Source: Teredinibacter sp. KSP-S5-2
GTDB taxonomy: Bacteria > Pseudomonadota > Gammaproteobacteria > Pseudomonadales > Cellvibrionaceae
DNA length: 64,000 nucleotides
Assembly: GCF_032773895.1 (NCBI RefSeq)
Contig: NZ_CP120416.1
Location: 2,354,001-2,418,000, forward strand
Direction: 5' to 3'
Both the position numbers and the translations under genes were made by a program. The notes below the pieces were generated by a model. That model saw only the letters and a program-made list of their open reading frames with translations. It did not search any database and was not told where the DNA came from. Positions within the stretch are counted from its first letter, which is position 1. The number at the start of each line of letters is the position of its first letter. Positions 9,328 through 18,700 of the stretch are shown here, in pieces.

Positions 9328-10125
9328 TAAGATTCTTTTTGCCAATTTTTATTCACGCGTGAACTTTTTTTGGCGTCCAAGATATCTTATTTAGTGTTAC
9401 ATACATTCGATAAAATATTCAACCGCATTTCGGCTACAAACTACCCCTAAATACGTAACAAATTATTTTCTAATGTCTTAACAATGAATACAAAGCATCA
9501 AAACAATAATTATTTAAGTCAGACAGTATCAAGCATGTCTCAATATTCATCAGATACATTTTTGCGCCATTAATATATGCATAAAAATATGCGTGGCTTT
9601 TTTGATCATCACTTTTTTTAACGAATAAAAAATAAACTCAGAAACTATTCCATAACCTCCTACACAAACGACCAATCAATTTCTATCTCCTACCAAACCA
9701 ATCAGGAATGAAAAATCATCAGGCAAAGATTATTTTTTTATTATCGGCTTTATAAACAAAAAATTATTATTTTGTTTCATCTTTATGAATTTTTTATTAT
9801 GGATTTTAAAAACTTCGTACTGTATGCTATATCACGTATTTAATTAAGGAAGCTTTTACAGCCTGTAAAAATAGTGGAAATTGAAAAGAATCACCCTACC
9901 CCAAAATATTCTTTTTAATATTAGAGAGTTACGCTCTTACAATAACTATCAAAATATAAGAGTGTAAAAAAAACCAACACAGAACTTTAGGTGTTGGTAA
10001 ATTAAGTAATTCTAATCAACAACATGGAAAGGAATTATTTATTTTTTAGTCAAAACTACTTCAGACATAAAATATAAATCTCTAAATACCATAATGGCCA
10101 TTTAAAAGCTGTATAGAGAAGTAAA
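9328..10125. other. AT-rich gene-free region upstream of tRNA-Cys and of the RfaH-like gene
   Basis: About 800 bases of very AT-rich sequence separate the divergently transcribed tRNA-Cys/polyketide unit and the RfaH-like gene. No reading frame of convincing length or composition is present. It must hold both promoters, but I could not assign -35/-10 boxes with confidence. The one clear structure is the minus-strand terminator-like hairpin at 9967-9999. An inverted repeat TTCACGCGTGAA lies about 25 bases upstream of the tRNA (near 9351-9362). Confidence 0.4.
9967..9999 (-). terminator. Intrinsic terminator-like hairpin, minus strand
   Basis: CCAACAC and GTGTTGG pair across a ten-base loop. 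On the minus strand the stem is followed directly by a run of eight T, the form of a Rho-independent terminator. No minus-strand gene ends just upstream of it. It would block antisense readthrough from the RfaH-like gene region toward tRNA-Cys, or end a small unannotated RNA. On the plus strand it would be a hairpin in the RfaH-like 5' leader. Confidence 0.55.
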
Positions 10126-10626
10126 ATGAACAAGAAATGGTATTTAGTGTATTGCAAGCCCCGGCAAGACATCCGAGCAGAATGTAATCTAGCAAGACAA
10201 GGCTTCGAGGTTTATCGTCCAACCATTCAGGTAAGCAAATCAAAAATTGGACAGAAAAGAACCTCAAAAGTTGAATCACTCTTCCCTGGCTATGTGTTTA
10301 TTCATGCAGACCCTCAAGCGACTTCGCTCGCCCCCGTTATGTCTACTTTTGGCGTGGCCGGTTTTGTAAAGTTTGGACAGACGTATGCCACAGCCTCGAA
10401 TGAATTGATCATACAGATAAAGGCAAGCTTTGCTGAATACACCAGTTCCATATCTGCTGATGCATTTACTCACGGAGACAAAGTCCGCTTAAATAGCCCT
10501 GGGTTCGAGCATGTGAAGGCAATTTATTGCAACCCGTGCGGAAAGGACCGCGCGCTAATATTACTCAACATTCTCGGTAATGAATCAAAAATGATCGTTG
10601 CCCAAAAGTGTATCTCTGTAGCTTAA
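10126..10626 (+). CDS. rfaH: RfaH-type NusG paralog, transcription antiterminator
   Basis: This 166-residue protein is close in length to E. coli RfaH (162). Shared landmarks include WYLVYCK at the N-terminus, RAECNLARQ, LFPGYVFIHADP, GVAGFVKFGQ in the NusG N-terminal domain, and GDKVRLNSPGFEHVKAIY with ALILLNILGNESKM in the C-terminal domain. RfaH binds RNA polymerase paused at ops, blocks Rho and recruits ribosomes to long, poorly translated operons. Residues 64-76 (PQATSLAPVMSTF) lack the HTT/Arg side chains that E. coli RfaH is known to use to read ops, so specificity may differ. It lies beside, and divergent from, an operon with a perfect ops core, so it probably acts as that operon's dedicated factor. 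It could instead be the genome's general RfaH. Confidence 0.9.
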   Translation: MNKKWYLVYCKPRQDIRAECNLARQGFEVYRPTIQVSKSKIGQKRTSKVESLFPGYVFIHADPQATSLAPVMSTFGVAGFVKFGQTYATASNELIIQIKASFAEYTSSISADAFTHGDKVRLNSPGFEHVKAIYCNPCGKDRALILLNILGNESKMIVAQKCISVA

Positions 10627-11337
10627 TTATTCTGTTTCAAGTGTTAGGTCGTTTTGTACAAGTGATTGGTATTCTCCAAACGCCGTACAACTTTCGTCTA
10701 CCACTTGGAACAAGTCGATTAACCTCAAACACTTTAGACTGACGGTTTTTACATTACAGTTTTATGTCACCATGGTTGGACTTTTATATGTTACATATAA
10801 AAAGGGAGATCTAACCCGAGTCGTGAGCAAGAGATAGACACAAAGGAGCATATGTGTGTTTTTGGAATAGCATGCTTGAAAAAGCGGTAATCCATTATCT
10901 TTATTAAACGCTCAAGTTATAGTACTAGACTCGAAAAATATGCGACTGTCGTACTGAGCATCATTTTTACCTGATCACGACTATAGTCATCGTCCCCGCT
11001 ATAATGTAGTGCGTTGGTGAACAGTTGCAGTATGTCTCTTAATAGAAGCCAGCGCCCCTGAATGTTGAGGGATTATCGCTCAGGTCTTTGAGTTAACTGA
11101 AGTTTTTCTCATTATCTTTTTCTTTCTAAACTTTTTCTACCTTAGTTAGTAGTTTAATATTTTTTCTCGAAAACCGGAATACCACATTATTAAACATGAT
11201 TGCAGTAAAAACTACCATGATAAAAACTAAACCGCCCAACAAACAGAAAGAACATACTGAACCATCATAAAAATAACCTCATACATTCCAATTTTAATTT
11301 GGATAAAATCAATAACAACACTAATTACAAATAGACA
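10627..11337. other. Gene-free region between rfaH-like and the HD/GHKL gene
   Basis: About 710 bases separate two genes that converge on this region. I see no gene longer than a few codons. A 12-codon frame at 10852-10890 (MCVFGIACLKKR) follows an AAAGGAG site but has no other support. No strong terminator is visible. A weak CCCT/AGGG hairpin lies near 11055-11070. The region may be scar from insertion of the downstream AT-rich gene. Confidence 0.35.
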
Positions 11338-14241
11338 TCAACTAGAAGATATTGCATCAATTTGACAGAAACTCTCGATCAACTCTGCGTATGATTTTTT
11401 TATTTCATTTTTAGTAGTACTCTCATCGAGACGATGTTCATATACCCAATCAATCAATTTATCCAGATTAAATGAAGCATACCCTTCACCTGTCGTCTTC
11501 CAGGGCATAACCATAACATTATAAGAAGGAAAGCGAACATATCGAAGAGAACACTCCATCGCGACATTACAAAAACCGAGATCTTCCTTTTTTACAGACA
11601 AATCTTTATACCTATCTGGACATAAGATAGCCACACGTGTCCAGGCCCCGGACACACCTTTAAATTTATCAACAAAGTATTTGAGACATTTATCGGATAC
11701 AAAAAATTTATTATCTTTTTTATATGTTATTACCACATCAAAATCGTCTTTATCACCATCAGATTTATTTTTCACCTCAACACAAACACTCGAAAACACT
11801 TTCGCCAAGAGCAGTTCAGTCAAAGTTTTTTCACAAGCTGTACGATGATACATATCCATAATTATTCTACATCTAGCATCGGAAGAAACTTTCACTTCCG
11901 TTAACTTTGTAGAATGCCCCCGATTCTCCTTGGTCAGAACCAATACTACTTCATTACATTTTAAAATATCCGTTACTTTTACATCTGAAACAATCATTTT
12001 TTCCGAGACATCCGACTCATAAACTTCATTTATACTGACCCCCTTATCCAAAAACCTGGAAACTCGAAAAGCCTTAACAAAAGCCAAATCATCCCCATCA
12101 AAACTTGTCAATGCCCACTCACTCCATTCAAGCAGAACAGCATCAATACATCTCACCACCTCCTTTTTATTTTCTTTCTTAATTTTGTTTCTATTTATCT
12201 CCAATATTTGATCGGCATTAAAACAATGCAGATCTATATCAAGGCTCACAAAACTCGTATAAAACGGCTCATCAGTTTCTTGTCCTTTAAAATACAGAAA
12301 TGAATTATAATCGCCATCGCCACTCGCATTAAAACGGACAGAAACCCCTGACTCATGATAGTATTCTTCTCTTTTAAAAACACTTTGAGAAAAAGGGATC
12401 AACCTATCATTAAATTTTAAAACAATAGGAACAAGACACCTTTTTGAAAACTTTTCAACCATATAAATAAGCTTTAAAATTTCAATATTTATTTGATTAT
12501 CACAGACAAAATCATGTTCCTCAATCTCCGAACAGGTCTGCTTATCATCCAAAGAGTAGCTAAATCTATCAGGAAGAAGATCACAACTCAGGGAAAACTT
12601 CATATTTGTACCAACTTCCAACCGATAACTATCCTCCACCATTCTTATAAAGATATTACCGACTCTCGACTCTTTCGGGTCTTTTATTTCTAGACAAATA
12701 GCTTCTCGATCATAAAAACTTTTAGTTTCTATTGCGACCTCGTCCGTTATCATAAAAACACTTTGAAAACCTATCCCGAATGCACCTGACGGCCTCAACC
12801 ACACTGGCATACCGCCCTCAATAGATTTTTTTCTTATATTCTTTTGAGAAGAGCCAATCTTCTGCAGATAGATCAAATCTTCCTTACCGATACCAATCCC
12901 TTTATCCTTAACTTCAACACTCCAATCAATACTCTTTTCGTCTTTTCGCTCTTGATCAACACTTACTTCTATAGAATACAAATCATCAAGTATTTTTTTA
13001 ACATTCAAATTGGGTTTATTAAAATCCACATCAGGATATTTATTTAAAATAGTCTTATCACACCATATTTTTAGCAAAGTCGCATCCACAGAATTTTGCA
13101 ATATTTCCCTTATACATTGAAATGAATTTGAGTAAAGTCCTGCTCCTTGCAAAAGCTCCATAATTTTATCCTTGTCAACATCAAAACCTGGCGGCTTAGC
13201 TTTATCCAAGAGCTGAAAGCCTCGTAATTGAACATCCAATTTCCCCACTGTCGGCAGCAATCCCATTTTTTTATCCGGCACAATATCATCCCAACTCATC
13301 ATTTGTTGATTAACTTCACCCTCTAAATACTTAAACCAACCAATGGTTGCCATATACCCTTCATAGGTATCACATATCGCATGCACTTCTATTCTATTTT
13401 GATCCATTCTAAAATGTTCAATTGACATATGTTTTTCTATATGAGCACATGTAGTTGCAGGCAATGCACCTGCGGTTTTTAACATAACGGGACAAAACCT
13501 ATTATCATCTAAATCAAGAAGGTCTCCTAAGCGTAATAAACATGCAATATATCTAGGGTGAGCATTATCACTCCCAACTCCAACGGCACATTTTTTTAAG
13601 CTCATTACTTCTTGAAAATCATAACCATGATGCGCACTTACTTCCGCGAGAATCTTAAATAATCTTGAAGGTAGCAATTCGTTTCTTGGACTACTTAGTC
13701 CAATTTCTTGCCAGGGATTTTTTATGATTTTTTCGGATTTTTTCGCATGCTTTCCCCTATAGAATTCCGCCAATAGCAATCGTACCTCTTCAAAAGCATC
13801 TAACGGCCACGAAGATTTGTCGAAAATATCTTGACTAATCTTTGATGAATATTTTCTCGCTAATACGCAATACTCATGACTAGGATCAGAGATTAACCGC
13901 TTTATAAAATTTTTAAATTCATCTGTTTCCCAATCATTTCTAATATCATCCATTGGGACAACCATTCCAATGTCATGACAATAAGCAGCCTCAAGAATCA
14001 ACCAAAGATCTGTTGCAGATAAAGCTCCTATACTCTCTTCCCCTAAAATTCTTTCAATGTTAGTGACAATCTGACTTGAATGAGATGCATCATGCATGCT
14101 GTAGTGAGGAAAGATCTGACTTATACTACTGAGAGCCTTTGAGATTAACTGCTCATCAAATACCCACTGAGCCCAAAGAACACTTAAAACAGGATCTTCT
14201 GAACACAACTTTTCTAACCTGGATTTTATTAAAGACGCCAC
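11338..14241 (-). CDS. HD-domain plus GHKL (HSP90-like) ATPase protein, putative conflict/defence effector
   Basis: This 967-residue protein starts at GTG 14241 with AAGGAG upstream. The N-terminal 300 residues contain an HD phosphohydrolase-like core (YSMHDASHSSQIV and AAYCHDIGMV). From about 365 to 560 it has a GHKL ATPase of HSP90/MORC type: N box CIREILQNSVDATL, G1 box VKDKGIGIGKED and G2 box GAFGIGFQSVF. The last 350 residues match nothing I recognise. Proteins with this HD-plus-HSP90-ATPase layout occur in bacterial conflict and phage-defence settings, which is family knowledge rather than proof here. The gene stands alone, is more AT-rich than its neighbours and uses many A/T-ending codons, suggesting horizontal acquisition. 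Its ligand and target are unknown. Confidence 0.75.
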   Translation of the reverse strand: MASLIKSRLEKLCSEDPVLSVLWAQWVFDEQLISKALSSISQIFPHYSMHDASHSSQIVTNIERILGEESIGALSATDLWLILEAAYCHDIGMVVPMDDIRNDWETDEFKNFIKRLISDPSHEYCVLARKYSSKISQDIFDKSSWPLDAFEEVRLLLAEFYRGKHAKKSEKIIKNPWQEIGLSSPRNELLPSRLFKILAEVSAHHGYDFQEVMSLKKCAVGVGSDNAHPRYIACLLRLGDLLDLDDNRFCPVMLKTAGALPATTCAHIEKHMSIEHFRMDQNRIEVHAICDTYEGYMATIGWFKYLEGEVNQQMMSWDDIVPDKKMGLLPTVGKLDVQLRGFQLLDKAKPPGFDVDKDKIMELLQGAGLYSNSFQCIREILQNSVDATLLKIWCDKTILNKYPDVDFNKPNLNVKKILDDLYSIEVSVDQERKDEKSIDWSVEVKDKGIGIGKEDLIYLQKIGSSQKNIRKKSIEGGMPVWLRPSGAFGIGFQSVFMITDEVAIETKSFYDREAICLEIKDPKESRVGNIFIRMVEDSYRLEVGTNMKFSLSCDLLPDRFSYSLDDKQTCSEIEEHDFVCDNQINIEILKLIYMVEKFSKRCLVPIVLKFNDRLIPFSQSVFKREEYYHESGVSVRFNASGDGDYNSFLYFKGQETDEPFYTSFVSLDIDLHCFNADQILEINRNKIKKENKKEVVRCIDAVLLEWSEWALTSFDGDDLAFVKAFRVSRFLDKGVSINEVYESDVSEKMIVSDVKVTDILKCNEVVLVLTKENRGHSTKLTEVKVSSDARCRIIMDMYHRTACEKTLTELLLAKVFSSVCVEVKNKSDGDKDDFDVVITYKKDNKFFVSDKCLKYFVDKFKGVSGAWTRVAILCPDRYKDLSVKKEDLGFCNVAMECSLRYVRFPSYNVMVMPWKTTGEGYASFNLDKLIDWVYEHRLDESTTKNEIKKSYAELIESFCQIDAISSS

Positions 14242-14575
14242 AACACACTCTCTCCTTAAATAGAAACAAGGCTCTCAGATTGTTTTACAATCAAATCAAA
14301 CGCAACTATATGAGAACATATAAATATTAAAGCATAAAAAAACTCGACATTACCCCTCAGAACTCAAAGCGACTTGGCAATCAAAACACAACAGGAACGA
14401 CACAACAAACAATTTGACGTCAGACGTTATGGAGAGATATATGTGTGAAAAAATATTTTTGGGGCTTTTTTTCAAAGAAATAAGCTTATAACGGACACAT
14501 AACTCAATCAAACCTCCTTTAGGAATCGAAGAGTTTGATTCCCCTAAGAAATAGGGCACAAAAAAAACTACACTT
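14242..14575. other. Gene-free AT-rich spacer
   Basis: This 334-base spacer precedes the HD/GHKL gene on the minus strand and presumably holds its promoter. A GGAATC/GATTCC hairpin at 14522-14542 lacks a T run, so I do not call it a terminator. I see nothing else. Confidence 0.35.
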
Positions 14576-15040
14576 TTACCAATCAATCGATCCAACAGGA
14601 AAACGTGCGCTGTCGCGAAAGCGAAACAGGAAGTGTTCAAGGAGATATGCAATAACCAGAATACAAACCGACGTGGTAACGATGTCGCTTACGCTGTGGT
14701 ATTGCTGATATAGCATCAACAGCAGATAAGCAACAAACGACAAGATAATCCAAACTACTTTTCGTTGAATTAATACGACCAAGCCAATGATTAAAGAAAG
14801 CGATACCGCGGTGTGCGTGCTGTAATCCAAACCAAATGTTGGCCACAAGCCGATGGCATTATCGAGAAACATTAAACCATAGGATGCAATAAGGAGCGCC
14901 GTCAGAAACACAACCGCCCTTCCAACATGAATACGCTGTTCTTTTTTTCTAGTTGCTATATATGTAACACAAAGAATAAAGCTTATAAGTAAGGTGGGTG
15001 TGTACGCATCAGCGATGACATCGAGTTGCTCATAGGTCAT
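14576..15040 (-). CDS. Small multi-pass membrane protein, degenerate PAP2 phosphatase-like
   Basis: This 154-residue protein has about five hydrophobic segments and a short basic C-terminus. DYSTHTAVSLSLI resembles the PAP2 SGHT motif and QYHSVSDIVTT resembles the final HxxxD motif. The expected Arg-containing motifs are not evident, so it is either a divergent PAP2-like lipid phosphatase or an inactive relative. No strong ribosome site is seen before ATG 15040. It lies 54 bases downstream of the putative immunity gene on the same strand but shows no functional link to it. Confidence 0.55.
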   Translation of the reverse strand: MTYEQLDVIADAYTPTLLISFILCVTYIATRKKEQRIHVGRAVVFLTALLIASYGLMFLDNAIGLWPTFGLDYSTHTAVSLSLIIGLVVLIQRKVVWIILSFVAYLLLMLYQQYHSVSDIVTTSVCILVIAYLLEHFLFRFRDSARFPVGSIDW

Positions 15041-15094
15041 AACGAATATCCATTTTGTTTAACGTGAATTCCGAGAGCGCATTGCTATAACTAT

Positions 15095-15604
15095 TTATTG
15101 GGTATATTCATTTAAATACGGTAAGCCGACAGCGGAAAGTTTTTCCAACGCTCCGTCCAATAGTGGGTTAACTTTTGCCCTGGCCTCTTCTGCTGTTATT
15201 TTTTGCATTTGGCGTTTTAACCCTGCGCCAAGAAAATCAAATGGATTGGCATTGTCTTCAATAACCCAGAACTCTTCCCCGCCATAAATATGAGGCAACC
15301 GAAGAATTAATTCCTGTTCGCTCGGTTGACTTCCTGTGCGTGGGTCATAGTTTGGACGCATACCAATTTCTGGAAAACGCTGTTGGTTCGACCACCCCAT
15401 TTCGATGGTGAAGGATTCATGCCCTTGGGCATTTGGCGATAAAATAACAAACTGCCATATTCCATTCGATAATTCACGGTAGAAAGCTTTCTCTCCCGGC
15501 GCCAAGTAAATTGTTTTCACAGCATAGGGTTGAAAATCCGAAAACTTCTCTCCCATTTGTTTAACAAAGTAATCTCTTAGTGCTTTTCCGTATTCTTTTT
15601 TCAT
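15095..15604 (-). CDS. Putative immunity protein for the adjacent YD-repeat toxin
   Basis: This 169-residue cytosolic protein has no signal peptide or membrane segment. I do not recognise a family with certainty. The arrangement ALRDYFVKQMG, then IYLAPGEKAFYRELSNGIWQ and FTIEMGWSNQQRF, recalls DUF4304-like proteins found near polymorphic toxins. It lies directly downstream of the C-terminal nuclease end of the giant YD-repeat gene, where the cognate immunity gene is normally found. GGTGA about nine bases before ATG 15604 serves as its ribosome site. The immunity role rests on position only. A terminator at 15700-15733 separates it from the toxin gene, so it may have its own promoter. Confidence 0.5.
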   Translation of the reverse strand: MKKEYGKALRDYFVKQMGEKFSDFQPYAVKTIYLAPGEKAFYRELSNGIWQFVILSPNAQGHESFTIEMGWSNQQRFPEIGMRPNYDPRTGSQPSEQELILRLPHIYGGEEFWVIEDNANPFDFLGAGLKRQMQKITAEEARAKVNPLLDGALEKLSAVGLPYLNEYTQ

Positions 15605-15699
15605 GATGTTAAATCACCCAGATAACACGTTGTTTGTAGCCTGATTGTTTGGTTTTCAAACTGAGAAACAGTTGAAAACCGAGAGTAAAAATGAAAAAG

Positions 15700-15733
15700 A
15701 AAGGCCGGAAGCATACCAGATGCCCCGGCCTTT
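15700..15733 (-). terminator. Intrinsic terminator after the giant YD-repeat gene
   Basis: A nine-base-pair perfect stem AAAGGCCGG/CCGGCCTTT encloses a 16-base loop. On the minus strand it is followed by a T-rich tract. It lies about 65 bases after the stop of the YD-repeat gene and about 95 bases before the start of the putative immunity gene. Confidence 0.8.
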
Positions 15734-15796
15734 GTTCAGTGCTCTTGCATGGTTCATTTACGCCACCCCCTAAGGTTGGCGCAACGCCATAAAAGT

Positions 15797-18700
15797 TTAT
15801 GGCAACAGGAAGAAGAACCTAGCCCACTGAACCAAGCCCCATAAGCCGGACACATGTTGTATTGCGCCAGCCTGTGGGCCAAGCTGAGTCAGTAACAAGT
15901 TCATTTGTGCCGCTGATGGCGCACGGAACGTAAACAGTACAACCTGCGCACCATTTCCGGCACTCAAGGATGTTTGCATTTGCCCAACAAGTCGGGTCAT
16001 GGCTGCGCCAGTGGTTCGCGGCAAGCCATACTTCACTTCAATAAGTGCCACACGACTGCCCACTTGTGCCCAGAAGTCGATAACTCGGCGACCGCCGTTA
16101 CCAACAAGCGTGACACCACGTTGCAAGACAACGCCGGGAATACGAGCCAATATTCGACCCACGGCATTTTCAACCACCATACCCAAAGCTCGAAGTGCAG
16201 CCCCACCCATCGCCCGTGAAATAGCAAACCCGATTCCGACTCGCGACAACGCGAGGTTAATACCGCGAGTCAAACCACCGATAAAGCCGATGCTTACAAA
16301 TTTACCGGATGGGTCTGCCCGGTTAACCGGGTCGTTATGGGTGTAGTTGTATTTATGCAAGCTGGGTGGATCGAACTTCCATCCTGGGAAGCTATCGCGG
16401 GTAATAAAGCGCCCTGTCTCTGCATCATAGAATCTGGCTCGCAAATAGTAGAAGCCAGTATTCGGATCGAGTTGCTCAGCGTTGAACAAGAAGGTATTCA
16501 CGCTGGAGCCAGTGCGGTTGGTCAGCTTGCCAAACGCTTCGTAACTGTAGGTATCGGTTACGGTTTGCGTTGCATCCGTTAATGCCCGAGTCGAACCTTG
16601 ACCGTCAAAGTGATAGTAGCGTGTAACGGCATTTCTCACCTGACTGACTAAGTCATCACCGTAGGTGTAGCTGGCGATAACGGTATTTCCGCTACCCAGT
16701 TCGGCCACCACTTTCGCGTGTTCAAAAGTCGGATCGATCAAATAGGTAGTGGTTTGCCCACCCACGCTAGACTGGATTCGATTGGACATCGCATCGTATG
16801 CGTGACCCGAGGTTTGACCACCTTGGGTGGTGGACACCAAACGGTTCGCGCCATCGTAGCCGTATTCCACACGACCAGCTTGTGTGATTTTAGCTACGCG
16901 ATTACCGTTCAGGTCGTACTCGTACTGGACGACACCTTCGCTCAGCATTTGGTCATCGCTGCTATAGGTGTATCCAATCGATAACCCATCAACCACTTTG
17001 GTTAACCGGTTGCCAACACGGTCGTAGGTGTATTCAGTAACGGAGGCCAACTGTGCTGGCTCTTTAACCGATTCACTGACCAAACGGTAGACGTCATCAT
17101 AGGCGTAGGTAACTTCACGCCCACTATGCTCAACCACCTTTAAGCGGTTGCCGGCAAGGCCCAGAGTATAGGCATAGCTGGAAATCACTTGACCTGCGCT
17201 GGTTTCGTTCACCAATGAGGTTAAGCGATCCAGGTTGTCGTAGGTATAACGGGCAACCGTGCCATTGGCGTGGGTAACGCTGGATCGATTGCCTACCGCG
17301 TCATAGGTGTATGAAGTGACGCCAGCATTAGCATCAGTCACGGTAACCAAACGGTTTAACGCATCGTAGCCGTAGCTTGTTGCGCCAGCGTTGGTTTCTT
17401 TACTGAGCTGATTACCTGCCGCATCGTAGGTGTAAGCAATGTAAGCACCCGATGAGTACTCTACCCGTACTGGCCTGTCTCGCAGGTCATAGGTATAGGT
17501 CACCGTGGCTGTTGCATTACTCGTGGTGGCCACATTTCCAGTTGGCGTGTAAGTGAAGCGCTCAACAGAACCATCCGGCAACGTCTTTTCTATCAGCTTA
17601 TTATTTGAGTCATAAACAAAAGTTGAGGTTTGACCCGCAAAATCGGTATGACTCAGCTGGTTGCCATTCGCATCGTAGGTGAAGCTTTCAACTCCGCCAC
17701 CAGGCAAGGTGTGTGTCAGCACGCGCCCTTCGTTGTCGTATGACCAACGAGTAATTCGGCCTTCGGCATCGATCTGCGCAACCTTATTGCCCACCTCGTC
17801 ATACTCGAAGCGTGTTACCGAACCGATTGCATCGGTGACCGCTACCAATTTACCTCTGACGTCATATTCAAACTGGGTGGTTTTCCCGGCCTGATCCGTT
17901 TCACTCAGAATCTGGCCTATGGCATCCAGGGTTTGACTGACAGCGGTTCCATCGGCATATCGGGTAGCCAACTTGCGATCCAGCGCATCGTACTCATATC
18001 GCGTCACACGACCTAAAGGATCGGTTTTACTAATGAGGTTGCCGTTACCGTCGTATGCAAATGTTGTGCGTTCTAACAGCGCATTAATTTCAGCTGTTTT
18101 ACGCCCAGCAGCATCATACTCATAACTGCGTACCTGGCCGTTTTCGTCGGTTTCGGTCAGAACATTGCCGAGGGCGTCATAGGTTTTTTCAACATAGGTG
18201 CCATCTGCATAGGTTTCCTTAACCAGGCGACCCAATACATCGTACTCGTGTGTTGTGGTGTGCCCTGCTCGGTTAGTGCTGGACACTTTGTTACCCACGA
18301 TATCGTACTGCCAAGACTCAGAGGTACCGTCCGCATATTCCGTGCGAATACGGTTGCCATTGCTGTCGTAGAAATGCTTGGTCTCGTTGCCGTTCGGGTC
18401 TTTCTCCGTAGCCACCTGGCCGGATGCATCGTAGGTTTTTTCCCAACGACCACCCTCAGCATCCACTTCGGCCAGAACACGCCCATTACGGTCGTATTCT
18501 TTACGCTTCACAACGGTGTATGTGTTGCCGTCGATATCCGTGCGTGAACGGGAGCTTGAGGTCTCACGACCATTGGCATCGTAGCCAAGTGTTTCGACGT
18601 TCCCCAGTGCATCGGTAGTAGTCGCGACTTTACCGAGCGCATTGATGGTGTAAGTCGTGGTATTGCCTAATGCATCCTTGGTGGAGGTCAACGCCCCCTG

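Noticed and set aside
10852-10890. 12-codon leader-peptide-like frame after AAAGGAG
   Set aside because: It is too short to support, with no regulatory hairpin or downstream gene on that strand.
14350-14652. 100-residue minus-strand frame with hydrophobic stretches
   Set aside because: It overlaps the end of the PAP2-like gene in another frame, has no ribosome site and shows no family character.
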